Assembly: GCF_026341125.1 (NCBI RefSeq) | Contig: NZ_JAPEOR010000002.1 | Span: forward strand, 186,001 to 250,000 | Source: Streptomyces sp. NBC_01142 | GTDB taxonomy: Bacteria; Actinomycetota; Actinomycetes; Streptomycetales; Streptomycetaceae | Direction: 5' to 3' | DNA length: 64,000 bases | Shown here: positions 40,589-48,492 of the stretch, piece after piece | How positions within the stretch are numbered: the stretch's first letter is position 1 | Layout: the number at the start of each line of letters is the position of its first letter | Program-made: the position numbers and the translations under genes | The notes under the pieces: model-generated | Database searches by the model: none | What the model was told of the DNA's origin: nothing | Seen by the model: the letters and a program-made list of their open reading frames with translations, nothing else

Positions 40589-41673
40589 TTGGCACCTTCC
40601 TTCGCCAGGGGGCCGCTCTGCGCGGGCAGGAGGACCGGCTCGGCGGCGGCCGTGTCCGGATCGGGGTCGACGACCTCGACCTGGAGGCCCTGCTCGCGCA
40701 GGAAGCCGACCGGGACGACGTTCTCTTCGTACCGGCCCGGGAGTTCGATGCGCATCCGGCCGATCTGCTTGCCGCCGACGGTGTCCATCGCGGCGCCGAG
40801 GATCGAGATGTCGATGTTGTACGTACGCGAGAGCTGCGAGATCACCGGCTGGGTGGCGGCCTCGCCGTGGAAGGTCACGTCGATGACCGTGCTCTCGGGG
40901 CCGGAGGACTCGCCGCCGACCGGGAAGAGCTCCTGGGCCAGCTCGGAGCCGGGCGTCGCGAGCAGTTCGCTCACCGTTCCAGATTCGATGATCTTCCCCT
41001 TCTTCATCAGGGCCGCCGAGTCGCAGATCGTCTTGACGACGTCCATCTCGTGCGTAATGAGCAGCACGGTCAGTCCGAGCTGCTGGTTGAGGTCGCGCAG
41101 CAGCTGCAGGATCGAGCGGGTGGTCTCCGGGTCGAGGGCGCTGGTCGCCTCGTCGGAGAGCAGCACCTTCGGGTCGCCGGCCAGTGCCCGGGCGATGCCG
41201 ACACGCTGCTTCTGGCCTCCGGAGAGCTGCCCGGGGTACGCCTTCGCCTTGTCGGAGAGGCCCACCAGGTCGAGCAGTTCCAGTGCCTTGCGCGAGCGCT
41301 CGGCGCCGGAGATCCCGAGGATCTCCAGGGGCAGTTCGATGTTGTCCTTCACGGTGCGCGAGGACAGCAGGTTGAAGTGCTGGAAGACCATGCCGATGCG
41401 GCTGCGCGCCTCGCGCAGGTCCTTGCCGGCGCGGCGGCCGCGCCCGGCCAGAGCGGTGAGGTCCTGGCCGGCCACGGTCACGGTGCCGGAGGTGGGGCGC
41501 TCCAGCAGGTTGACGCAGCGGATGAGCGAGGACTTTCCGGCGCCGCTCTGGCCGATGACGCCGAAGACCTCGCCCTCACGGACGTGCAGGTCGACGTCGT
41601 CCAGAGCGGTGACCTCGCGGCCTCGGGACTGGTGGGCCCGGTAGATTTTCGTAAGGCCCGTCGTGGTGATCAC
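40585..41673 (-). CDS. metN: Methionine ABC transporter ATP-binding protein
   Basis: A 362-residue ATPase. Walker A is GQSGAGKSS, the signature is LSGGQKQRV, Walker B is VLLSDEATSALDP and the H-loop is LLITHEMD. The C-terminal ~95 residues are the NIL domain (IDVTFHGEAATQPVISQL, DISILGAAMDTVGG), which binds methionine and gives trans-inhibition. The start is GTG at 41673 (VITTTGLTKIY) with GGAAAC upstream. A leader-peptide frame lies 204 bases upstream. First structural gene of metNIQ. Confidence 0.95.
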   Translation of the reverse strand: MITTTGLTKIYRAHQSRGREVTALDDVDLHVREGEVFGVIGQSGAGKSSLIRCVNLLERPTSGTVTVAGQDLTALAGRGRRAGKDLREARSRIGMVFQHFNLLSSRTVKDNIELPLEILGISGAERSRKALELLDLVGLSDKAKAYPGQLSGGQKQRVGIARALAGDPKVLLSDEATSALDPETTRSILQLLRDLNQQLGLTVLLITHEMDVVKTICDSAALMKKGKIIESGTVSELLATPGSELAQELFPVGGESSGPESTVIDVTFHGEAATQPVISQLSRTYNIDISILGAAMDTVGGKQIGRMRIELPGRYEENVVPVGFLREQGLQVEVVDPDPDTAAAEPVLLPAQSGPLAKEGAK

Positions 41674-41876
41674 AGGGTTTCCGTCACTGTCGAGTGCACG
41701 GCGCGGTGTCCGCCGGGCACGGGGCATTCGGTTCCGACGCGCACGGCTGATTCGGCTGGTGGCCGGGGCACAACACGGGCGCGGGGGCAGGCTCGGTCCG
41801 ATGCGTTCCGTCGGGACGATCGGAGTCGGCGCGGCTGTCGGTCCCGCTTCGGGGCGCGAGACTCAGGCAGGGGCCC

Positions 41877-41963
41877 TCAGAAGGCGCACATTCGACACAT
41901 ACAACGAGCACCGGGCGTCGTGATCGCCTCGGTCGCAAGGGTGCGGCTGCTCGTCGTGGTCAT
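41877..41963 (-). CDS. Candidate Cys/Met-rich leader peptide of metNIQ (28 residues)
   Basis: A 28-codon frame starting at ATG 41963 and ending at TGA 41877, 203 bases before metN. The peptide starts MTTTSSRTLATEAITTPGA and ends RCMCRMCAF, so three Cys and two Met fall in the last eight residues. The first two Cys codons are TGT, rare in this genome. No ribosome site precedes the ATG, suggesting a leaderless transcript. Actinobacteria use short Cys-rich frames of this kind as cysteine-responsive attenuators ahead of sulfur genes; here the importer is the downstream target. It is too short for routine gene callers. Function is inferred. Confidence 0.6.
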   Translation of the reverse strand: MTTTSSRTLATEAITTPGARCMCRMCAF

Positions 41964-41996
41964 GTGGGCAAGTAAAGCAGACAGAAGGATGAACCG

Positions 41997-42029
41997 ATCA
42001 AGCATGTCCGAATAGCGGACATGCTTGAT
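41997..42029 (-). terminator. 14-bp hairpin between HAD gene and metN leader
   Basis: ATCAAGCATGTCCG (41997-42010) and its exact complement (42016-42029) flank AATAG. It lies 17 bases past the HAD stop, the place of a terminator, and 33 bases upstream of the leader-peptide ATG, so an operator for the met operon is the alternative. It is AT-richer than other hairpins in the window. Confidence 0.65.
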
Positions 42030-42046
42030 ACAGCATATGGACTTCG

Positions 42047-42706
42047 TCATTCCGCTGCGCTGATCTCCACTCCCCCGTCGGTGGCCTGCACGGACACGGC
42101 GGAGAGGTCGCGCACGACGACGTCGGCGAACAGCTCGGAACGCCGGTGCGTTGTGGCCAAGGCCACGGTCCGCATCCCGGCCGCGCGCCCCGCGGTCAGC
42201 CCCGCCGGGGCGTCCTCGAAGACGACGCAGCGCGCCGGGTCGGCCCCGAGCTGCCTGGCCCCGAGCAGGAACGGCTCCGGGTCGGGCTTTCCGCGCGTGA
42301 TGTCATCGGCGGCGATCAGCATCTTGGGCCGGATACCCACCTCTTCGAGGCGGGCTTCGGCGAGCCGCCGGCTGGCGGAGGTGACCACGGCCCAGCGGTC
42401 GGCGGGCAGCTGCGCGAGCAGTTCGGCGGTGCCGGGGAGCAGTACGACTCCCCCGGCCACGTCCTCGACCTCGAGCTGTTCGATACGGGCCACCGCTTCG
42501 GGCACCACGTCGGCGGGCAGCAGGTCGGCGGCTATCTCCGCGGCGGGGCGGCCGTGCAGCTCGACGCGGGCGAAGTCCTCCGCCGTGATCCCGTACTCCC
42601 GCGCCCACCGGGTCCAGCAGCGGTTCACGGACTCCATCGAGGAGACGAGGGTTCCGTCGTTGTCGAACAGCAGGGCTTCGGCGTGGATCTTCATGATCGT
42701 GGACAT
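42047..42706 (-). CDS. HAD-superfamily phosphatase (sugar-phosphatase type)
   Basis: A 219-residue HAD subfamily IA enzyme. Motif I is LLFDNDGTLVSS (Asp nucleophile and general acid), motif II is VVTSASRRLAEARL, motif III includes the Lys in ITRGKPDPEPFLLGA, and motif IV is CVVFEDAPAGLTAGRAAG. The helical cap after motif I is the phosphoglucomutase/sugar-phosphatase type. Likely a cytosolic sugar-phosphate phosphatase; the substrate is unknown. ATG 42706 is preferred, with another ATG at 42694. Confidence 0.88.
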   Translation of the reverse strand: MSTIMKIHAEALLFDNDGTLVSSMESVNRCWTRWAREYGITAEDFARVELHGRPAAEIAADLLPADVVPEAVARIEQLEVEDVAGGVVLLPGTAELLAQLPADRWAVVTSASRRLAEARLEEVGIRPKMLIAADDITRGKPDPEPFLLGARQLGADPARCVVFEDAPAGLTAGRAAGMRTVALATTHRRSELFADVVVRDLSAVSVQATDGGVEISAAE

Positions 42707-42777
42707 GTAGGCCGACCCTACGTGGCGTGCGGGGCCCGCGCGCATCGGGCCTTTTGGCCCGTAATACTCTCGGAGCC

Positions 42778-43137
42778 ATGCTTGACGCCCTGACGGTCGC
42801 GGTCGCCGTGACCGCGCTCGCCCTCGCCGCCTGGTGCGGCTACGCCGCCTACCGCGATCAGCCCACCAAGGACTGGCACTTCATCGGCATGGCCGTGGTG
42901 TCGGTGCTGGCGCTCGCACAGCTGGTGGTCGGGATCGTGCAGCTGGGGCGCGGCGAGGAGGCCCACCAGGGCACTGCGATCTTCCTCTCCTATCTGATCG
43001 GCTCGTTCGCAGCCGTGCCGGCGTCCGGCTTCCTGTCGCTGGGCGAGCGGACCCGCTGGGGTTCGGCGACCGTCGCGGCGGGCGCGGTGGTCCTGGCCGT
43101 GCTGGAAGTACGGCTCCACGACATCTGGGGAGGCTGA
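42778..43137 (+). CDS. Small 4-TM membrane protein A
   Basis: A 119-residue protein with four hydrophobic segments (LTVAVAVTALALAAWCGY; FIGMAVVSVLALAQLVVGIV; AIFLSYLIGSFAAVPASG; ATVAAGAVVLAVLEV). No catalytic motif is seen. GGAG lies just before the ATG and a TAATACT box about 15 bases upstream could be its -10. It is followed 2 bases later by a second 4-TM protein of similar size, so the two probably form a complex. Function unknown. Confidence 0.8.
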   Translation: MLDALTVAVAVTALALAAWCGYAAYRDQPTKDWHFIGMAVVSVLALAQLVVGIVQLGRGEEAHQGTAIFLSYLIGSFAAVPASGFLSLGERTRWGSATVAAGAVVLAVLEVRLHDIWGG

Positions 43138-43139
43138 CG

Positions 43140-43559
43140 ATGGCCGAGTCCACCACCGGCGAGAAGCGGCAGTCCGCACTGGTCAAGGGCCCCGGACTGC
43201 TGCTGGTCTGGCTGTACGGAGTCATGTCGGTGGGCGCGGTGTCGCGCTCGGTCTACCAGATCCTCACCGACTTCGACGCGGCGCCGCTGGCCCATGCGCT
43301 CTCCGCCGTCGCGGCGGTGGTGTACGTGTTCATCACGTACACCCTCGTACGCGGCGGGGAGACGGCCCGCAGGGCGGCGCTGGTGTGCTGCGCCGCCGAG
43401 CTCGCGGGCGTACTGATCGTCGGAACCTGGACGCTGCTGGAGCCGTCCGCCTTCCCCGATTCGACGGTCTGGTCGGAGTACGGGATGGGCTACATCTTCA
43501 TCCCGGTTCTGCTTCCGGTCACCGGGATTCTCTGGCTGCGCCGGTCCCGCAGGGACTGA
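43140..43559 (+). CDS. Small 4-TM membrane protein B
   Basis: A 139-residue protein with a hydrophilic N-terminal ~17 residues and four hydrophobic segments (GLLLVWLYGVMSVGAVS; ALSAVAAVVYVFITYTLV; AALVCCAAELAGVLIVGTW; IFIPVLLPVTGILWL). GGGGAGG overlaps the end of the preceding gene, 2 bases before this ATG, so the pair is co-translated. Function unknown. Confidence 0.8.
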   Translation: MAESTTGEKRQSALVKGPGLLLVWLYGVMSVGAVSRSVYQILTDFDAAPLAHALSAVAAVVYVFITYTLVRGGETARRAALVCCAAELAGVLIVGTWTLLEPSAFPDSTVWSEYGMGYIFIPVLLPVTGILWLRRSRRD

Positions 43560-43598
43560 ACGGGACCCGGCACAGAGAGCCGCGCGCGGGCAGGGGGC

Positions 43599-44129
43599 CT
43601 AAGCGCTGGCGGCGAGTTCCCCCGGGCCGTGTCCGGGAGGTGCCCCCAGCGCCGCCGCCTCCTTCTCCAGCGTGACGAGCGTGAGACGCGGGCCGACCTG
43701 CTCGCTGGAGACCGGCAGATAGCCGCGGCTGCGGTACAGCCGCAGATTGCCGTCGCTGCGGTGACCGGTGAAGAGCTGGAACCGCCGAGTGGCCGTGCCG
43801 TCGGCGAAAGTCTCCTCGATCGCGTCGAGCAGCCGCCCGCCCAGGCCGTGGCGTCGCATCCGCGGATGGACGATGAGCTTGGCGAGCCGGGCCGTTCCGC
43901 TCTCGTCGACCCTGCCGCGCACGGAGGCGACCACCTCGCCGCCGAGCCGGGCCACCAGGGCGTGCCCCTGGGCTATTTCGGCCCGAAGATCCGCGAGGGA
44001 CTGGGTGAGAGGCTCGATGCCGTAGTCGCCGTAGAGCTCTGCCTCACTCTGGTAGCACAGATACTGCAGCTTGAGGATGTGCTCCGCATCTTCTTCCACT
44101 GCCGCTGAGATGGTCACGCTCATGCCCAT
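43599..44129 (-). CDS. GNAT acetyltransferase
   Basis: A 176-residue N-acetyltransferase. The acetyl-CoA motif lies in KLIVHPRMRRHGLGGRLLDA, followed by QLFTGHRSDGNLRLYRSRGY. The C-terminal ~20 residues are a flexible Ala/Gly/Pro tail. The substrate is unknown. Of several possible starts (44150, 44129, 44123), ATG 44129 has GGGAGG 9 bases upstream. It precedes nothing on its strand and converges on the 4-TM pair. Confidence 0.83.
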   Translation of the reverse strand: MGMSVTISAAVEEDAEHILKLQYLCYQSEAELYGDYGIEPLTQSLADLRAEIAQGHALVARLGGEVVASVRGRVDESGTARLAKLIVHPRMRRHGLGGRLLDAIEETFADGTATRRFQLFTGHRSDGNLRLYRSRGYLPVSSEQVGPRLTLVTLEKEAAALGAPPGHGPGELAASA

Positions 44130-44165
44130 GTGCGCATGCCTCCCGCTCACCTGTCCGCCGGTTGT

Positions 44166-44705
44166 CTACCGCTCCTTTCCCCCGCGTTCAGGAGCGGCAA
44201 CCTCTGCCGCGAGCATTCTGCGCAGGCATCCCAGGCAGCGGGAACGCATCGGCCCCAAACTGCCCTGTGAGATACCCAACGCCCCTGCGATTTCCCGGTA
44301 GGTGGGGTCTTCGGGCGACAGCATCGCGGTCAGCAGCCGCGGACACTTTCCCGGAGTCCGCGCCACCGCGGCCCGCAGGGTGCGGCGGCGTTCCGCCCTG
44401 AGCGCGGCGCGCTCGGGGCCGCAGGCCGGGTCGGGTTCCGCCGAGGACTCGTCGCCGTAGGGGAGTTCACGTGCGGCCGTCCGCCGGGCGCGGCGCGCCT
44501 CCGCGCGTACGGCCGTCTTCACCCAGCGCGCGGCGTCGGGTGGCGGCCCGTTCCCGTCGAGCCGCTCCAGCAGGCGCACCCAGACGGCCTGTTCGAGGTC
44601 GCCGGCCTCCATCGCGGTGCCCGGCGCCTCGGCCGTCGCCTCGGCGCTCACCAGCGGGCCGAGCGCGCTGACCACGTGGGCGGGGGTGTCTTCGAGAAGG
44701 GTCAT
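44166..44705 (-). CDS. Sigma-70-family (region 4-like) regulator
   Basis: A 179-residue protein resembling a short sigma factor. Residues ~35-75 look like part of region 2 (DLEQAVWVRLLERLDG, ARWVKTAVRAEARRARR). The C-terminal half is a region 4 helix-turn-helix (LSPEDPTYREIAGALGISQ then GSLGPMRSRCLGCLRRML). The family is often called SCO1564-like in my recollection. The Cys pair in CLGCLRRML is unusual for a sigma factor and may bind metal or sense redox. The start has no strong ribosome site. Confidence 0.78.
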   Translation of the reverse strand: MTLLEDTPAHVVSALGPLVSAEATAEAPGTAMEAGDLEQAVWVRLLERLDGNGPPPDAARWVKTAVRAEARRARRTAARELPYGDESSAEPDPACGPERAALRAERRRTLRAAVARTPGKCPRLLTAMLSPEDPTYREIAGALGISQGSLGPMRSRCLGCLRRMLAAEVAAPERGGKER

Positions 44706-44822
44706 GCCCGGCGGGACGTGCCGTCGCGCGGCGGCGGTTGCCGCACGACGGCACAGTCACCCGTACGGGCGCGTCGGCCGCGGGCCCGGCCGGCCGGCCG
44801 AGCCGGGCCGGGCGGGGCGGGG

Positions 44823-45971
44823 TCAGCCGCGGAAGTCGGCGGCTGCCAGCAGTCCGGTGTCCGGGTTGTCGGTGAAGATCCCGTCGATGCCCGTGTCGAA
44901 GTACGCCTTGTACGCACCGAACACATCGCCGTACGCGTTCGGGTCGCTGCCGCGCCGGAAGTCGGCCGGCAGGAAGCTGTTCTCGTTGCGCATCGTGTAC
45001 GGGTGGAGGATCAGGCCCTTGGCGTGGGCGTCCCGCACCAGCGTCGTCGGCTCGGTCAGCCTGCCGTTCGCGTCCTTCGGGATGATCAGATCGACCCACG
45101 GGCCGATGCCCTGGGCGAAGGACGAGATCCACTGCAGGCCTGAGGGCTTGACCAGATCGGCGACCGTGCGCGGGTCGCCCGCCTGGACGAAGTCCCACGG
45201 GCGGGTGTCCGCGGCGTCGAACAGCACGACGCGCGGCGAGGATACGAGCTTCGCCATCCGCTGCATGCTGCTGGGCTCGAAGGACTGGAGGAAGACCGGA
45301 GAGTTCCGGCGGTCGCGTCCGTACCGGCGCAGCAGCCTGGCCAGCGGCTCCTCGAGGCCGAGGCCGAGCTTGCGGAAGTACGTGGGGTGCTTGGTCTCGA
45401 CATGGAGCCAGACGGGACGGCCGCGCCGACGGCCCTCCTTCTCCGCCCAGCGCAGCACCTCCTCGAAGGTGGGGACGGCCCAGCGGCCGTCGTAGAGGGT
45501 GTTCTCCTGCCGGGTGCCGGGGATCCGCTCCTTGGCGCGCAGCGTCTTCAGCTCGGCGAGCGTGAAGTCCTCGGTGAACCAGCCGGTGAGACTGACACCG
45601 TCGACGGACTTGGTGGCCTTGCGGGAAGCGAACTCGGGGTGAGCCGCGACATCCGTCGTACCCGTGATGTCGTTCTCGTGACGGCACACGAGGTGGCCGT
45701 CCTTGGTGGGCACGAGGTCCTGCTCGATGACGTGCGCACCCATGTCGAGGGCGAGCTGGTACGAGCCGAGAGTGTGCTCGGGCCGGTAGCCGCTGGCGCC
45801 GCGGTGGGCGATGACCGTCGGGACGGGCAGGTCCTTGTACGACGATCCATGGCCGCCGTGGCGCTCGTCGGCCTGCGCCGTCGTGGAGCCGACACCGATG
45901 GCGGCGGTGCCGAGAACCGCCGCGCCCAGTACGGTCCGACGTCCGGGACTTCTGCTCGCACCCTGTGTCAT
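44823..45971 (-). CDS. glpQ: Glycerophosphodiester phosphodiesterase, Tat-exported
   Basis: A 382-residue GDPD-family enzyme that cleaves glycerophosphodiesters to glycerol 3-phosphate and alcohol. A twin-arginine signal is visible (SPGRRTVLGAAVLGTAAI, then ADERHG near residue 35). The catalytic region has VIAHRGASGYRPEHT, VIEQDLVPTKDGHLVCRHEND and WLHVETKHP, and ends TDNPDTGLLAAADFRG. The ATG at 45971 has GGAGGAACGTCG directly before it. Related Streptomyces glpQ genes are phosphate-regulated through PhoP; a candidate direct-repeat box lies upstream. Confidence 0.9.
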   Translation of the reverse strand: MTQGASRSPGRRTVLGAAVLGTAAIGVGSTTAQADERHGGHGSSYKDLPVPTVIAHRGASGYRPEHTLGSYQLALDMGAHVIEQDLVPTKDGHLVCRHENDITGTTDVAAHPEFASRKATKSVDGVSLTGWFTEDFTLAELKTLRAKERIPGTRQENTLYDGRWAVPTFEEVLRWAEKEGRRRGRPVWLHVETKHPTYFRKLGLGLEEPLARLLRRYGRDRRNSPVFLQSFEPSSMQRMAKLVSSPRVVLFDAADTRPWDFVQAGDPRTVADLVKPSGLQWISSFAQGIGPWVDLIIPKDANGRLTEPTTLVRDAHAKGLILHPYTMRNENSFLPADFRRGSDPNAYGDVFGAYKAYFDTGIDGIFTDNPDTGLLAAADFRG

Positions 45972-46060
45972 CGACGTTCCTCCATGTGATGTCCCGCACC
46001 TGTCAAGCGATCGCCCGATGGTAGGCAGACACGCCTTATCTGCGGCAGATCCTGGGCAAA

Positions 46061-46104
46061 CGCAGTGGAAACACATGTCAACACTGCGTATCGACTCCGT
46101 GAAC
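46061..46104 (-). promoter_or_regulatory. Candidate PHO-box-like direct repeats upstream of glpQ
   Basis: On the minus strand four consecutive 11-base units begin GTTCACGGAGT (46104-46094), CGATACGCAGT, GTTGACATGTG and TTTCCACTGCG. The GTT-AC spacing of 22 bases between units 1 and 3 fits PhoP direct-repeat units, but only units 1 and 3 resemble the GTTCACC core. Confidence 0.35.
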
Positions 46105-46212
46105 CCGATGTGCGATCAGACATGACCCGCGAGTATCGTCCCACCTGCACAGACTTAGCCCGTGCAGACCCTCGCCGGCCGTTCCCGACCGTCCCTGACA
46201 CCGGAGGACCCG

Positions 46213-46884
46213 TTGTCCCGCTTGACGCTCATCAAGGCAGTGCTCGGGCCGATCCTGCGCCTGATGTTCCGCCCACGCGTGGAAGGCACCGAGAACATCC
46301 CCGGGACGGGCCCGGTCATCCTCGCCGGCAACCACCTCACCTTCATCGACTCGATGATCCTTCCGCTGGTCTGCACCCGCCCGGTCTACTTCATCGGCAA
46401 GGACGAGTACGTCACGGGCAAGGGCTTCAAGGGCCGCCTGATGGCCTGGTTCTTCACCGGCTCCGGCATGATCCCGGTGGACCGCGACGGCGCCAACGGC
46501 GGTGTGGCGGCACTGATGACCGGCCGCAGGGTGCTCGAGGAGGGCAAGATCTTCGGCATCTACCCGGAGGGCACCCGCTCCCCCGACGGCCGGCTCTACC
46601 GGGGCCGCACGGGCATCGCCCGGCTCACCCTGATGACCGGCGCGCCCGTCGTCCCGTTCGCGATGATCGGCACGGACAAGCTCCAGCCGGGCGGCGCGGG
46701 CCTGCCGCGGCCGGGCCGGGTGACCGTCCGCTTCGGCGAGCCGATGGAGTTCTCGCGCTACGACGGCATGGACCGCGACCGCTATGTGCTGCGCGCGGTG
46801 ACGGACTCGGTGATGGCCGAGGTCATGCAGCTGTCAGGCCAGGAGTACGTGGACATGTACGCCACGAAGGCGAAGGCCGCCTGA
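46213..46884 (+). CDS. 1-acylglycerol-3-phosphate acyltransferase (PlsC-like)
   Basis: A 223-residue acyltransferase with the H-x4-D motif in GNHLTFIDSMIL and the EGTRS motif in IYPEGTRSPDGRL, plus a hydrophobic N-terminus. It should acylate lysophosphatidate or a related lipid at the inner membrane. The frame is open from a GTG at 46162, but GGAGG sits 5 bases before a TTG at 46213, giving the protein start SRLTLIKAVLGP after initiator Met. So TTG is preferred. A strong bidirectional terminator follows. Confidence 0.87.
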   Translation: MSRLTLIKAVLGPILRLMFRPRVEGTENIPGTGPVILAGNHLTFIDSMILPLVCTRPVYFIGKDEYVTGKGFKGRLMAWFFTGSGMIPVDRDGANGGVAALMTGRRVLEEGKIFGIYPEGTRSPDGRLYRGRTGIARLTLMTGAPVVPFAMIGTDKLQPGGAGLPRPGRVTVRFGEPMEFSRYDGMDRDRYVLRAVTDSVMAEVMQLSGQEYVDMYATKAKAA

Positions 46885-46898
46885 GTCACGGCGTGACG

Positions 46899-46932
46899 AA
46901 GGGCCGGGCTCCCCGCGGGGAGCCCGGCCCTT
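46899..46932. terminator. Bidirectional hairpin terminator
   Basis: A 15-bp perfect stem (46899-46913 with 46918-46932) with a CGCG loop, followed by TTTT on the plus strand. It sits between the converging PlsC-like and MFS genes and ends both transcripts. Confidence 0.9.
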
Positions 46933-46947
46933 TTACATCCTTACGGC

Positions 46948-48492
46948 CTACGGGTGCTCGATGCCGTCCTCGAGCTTCTGGCCGCGCAGCATGAACCAGG
47001 CGGCGATCGCGGTGGCGAACAGGACCGCCGCACCGATCGCGGCCGCCGTCTGGAAACCGTCGGTGAAGGCGTCCTGAGCGGCCGACAGCATCAGCGCCCC
47101 CTGCTCCTGGGGCAGGCCCTTGGCCGCTTCGACCGCGCCGCCCAGAGAGTCGTGCGCCGCCGCGGCCGCATCGGCCGGGACGCCCGCGGGGGCGGCGAAG
47201 TCACGGTAGACGCCGGTCACGATCGATCCGAGCAGGGCGATGCCGAGCGCCGCGCCCAGTTCGTACGCGGTCTCGGACACCGCCGAGGCCGCGCCCGCCT
47301 GCTCCTTGGGCACTGTGGAGAGGATGACGTCCGCCGTCACGGTGAACGCGAGGCCCGCTCCCATGCCACCGAGGAACAGGGCGAGACCCAGCGCCACGAC
47401 GCCCGTGGAGGCGCTGATCGCCGTACAGGCGGCGAGAGCGAGGCCGACCGCCGTCAGACCGCCGCCGACCGTGCTGCGTACGGATGCCCTGCGGGCGAGA
47501 TGACCGGCCATCAGGCCGGCACCCACCGCGCCGATCGCCGCGGGCAGTTCGATCAGCCCGGCCTCCAACGGAGAACGCATCTGCACCAGTTGCAGGAACT
47601 GCGAGAGGAAGAAGACCAGACCGGACAGACCGAGGATGGTCAGCAGATCGGCGAGGACCGCGCCCGAGAAGCCCCGGTGGTGGAAGAGCCGTACATCCAG
47701 CAGGGGCGAGGGCAGCGTCAACTGCCGCCGTACGAACCAGTACAGAGCGGCGGTCCCGAGGGCCGCGGCAGCCGCGATGTCCCAGCGGAAGCCGTGCACC
47801 GCCGCCTCCTTGACGGCGTAGACCACACTGCCCATGCCGACCAGCGAGAGGACGACGCTGATCAGGTCCCAGGGGCCGGGGTTGGGGTCGCGGGACTCCG
47901 GCAGCAGCTTGATACCGACGATCACCAGCACCGCCATCACGGGCAGGTTGATCAAAAAGACCGAGCCCCACCAGAAGTGCTCGAGCAGGAAGCCGCCGAC
48001 GACGGGGCCGACCGCGGCGCCCGCGGAGGCCGCCGCGCCCCAGATGCCGACCGCGACACTGCGCTCCTTGGGGTCGTGGAAGATATTGCGGATCAGCGCG
48101 AGGGTGGACGGCATCAGGGTGGCGCCCGCGACACCGAGCAGCGCCCGCGCGAGGATCATCATCTCGGGGGTCGTGGCGTACGCGTTGAGCACCGAGACCG
48201 CGCCGAAGGCGACCGCGCCGATGAGCAGCAGTTTCTTGCGGCCGATACGGTCACCGAGGCTGCCCATGGAGACGAGCAGGCCGGCGATGACGAACGAGTA
48301 GACGTCGCCGATCCACAGCAGCTGGGTGCCCGAGGGCTGCAGGTCCTCGCTGAGGAACGGCGTGGCGAGGCCGAGTACGGTCGCGTCGACGGCGACCAGC
48401 AGTACCGCCAGGACGAGGACGGAGAGGGCGAGCCAGCGGCCGGGGCTCCGTATGGCCTCGTGTTCGGTCGCCCTCTGGTCGGTACTGGTCAT
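46948..48492 (-). CDS. MFS transporter, DHA2 (14-TM) type drug exporter
   Basis: A 514-residue major facilitator protein. After a short polar head the spans begin at residue ~20; the motif GDRIGRKKLLLIGAVAFG marks loop 2-3. The motif-C-like segment is LLGVAGATLMPSTLALI, followed by GAAASAGAAVGPVVGG. Length and ~14 hydrophobic segments match the DHA2 (EmrB/QacA) group. Likely efflux of toxic compounds; the substrate is unknown. Its ATG overlaps the stop of the TetR gene by four bases, so the regulator and pump are one unit. Confidence 0.9.
   Translation of the reverse strand: MTSTDQRATEHEAIRSPGRWLALSVLVLAVLLVAVDATVLGLATPFLSEDLQPSGTQLLWIGDVYSFVIAGLLVSMGSLGDRIGRKKLLLIGAVAFGAVSVLNAYATTPEMMILARALLGVAGATLMPSTLALIRNIFHDPKERSVAVGIWGAAASAGAAVGPVVGGFLLEHFWWGSVFLINLPVMAVLVIVGIKLLPESRDPNPGPWDLISVVLSLVGMGSVVYAVKEAAVHGFRWDIAAAAALGTAALYWFVRRQLTLPSPLLDVRLFHHRGFSGAVLADLLTILGLSGLVFFLSQFLQLVQMRSPLEAGLIELPAAIGAVGAGLMAGHLARRASVRSTVGGGLTAVGLALAACTAISASTGVVALGLALFLGGMGAGLAFTVTADVILSTVPKEQAGAASAVSETAYELGAALGIALLGSIVTGVYRDFAAPAGVPADAAAAAHDSLGGAVEAAKGLPQEQGALMLSAAQDAFTDGFQTAAAIGAAVLFATAIAAWFMLRGQKLEDGIEHP

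Noticed and set aside
41674..41876. SAM riboswitch upstream of metN
   Set aside because: No recognisable SAM-I, SAM-II or SAM-IV core was seen on the minus strand; the leader-peptide model explains the region better.
46162..46212. GTG start at 46162 for the PlsC-like protein
   Set aside because: It adds 17 residues without a ribosome site, whereas GGAGG is correctly spaced before TTG 46213 and the protein then begins as in relatives.
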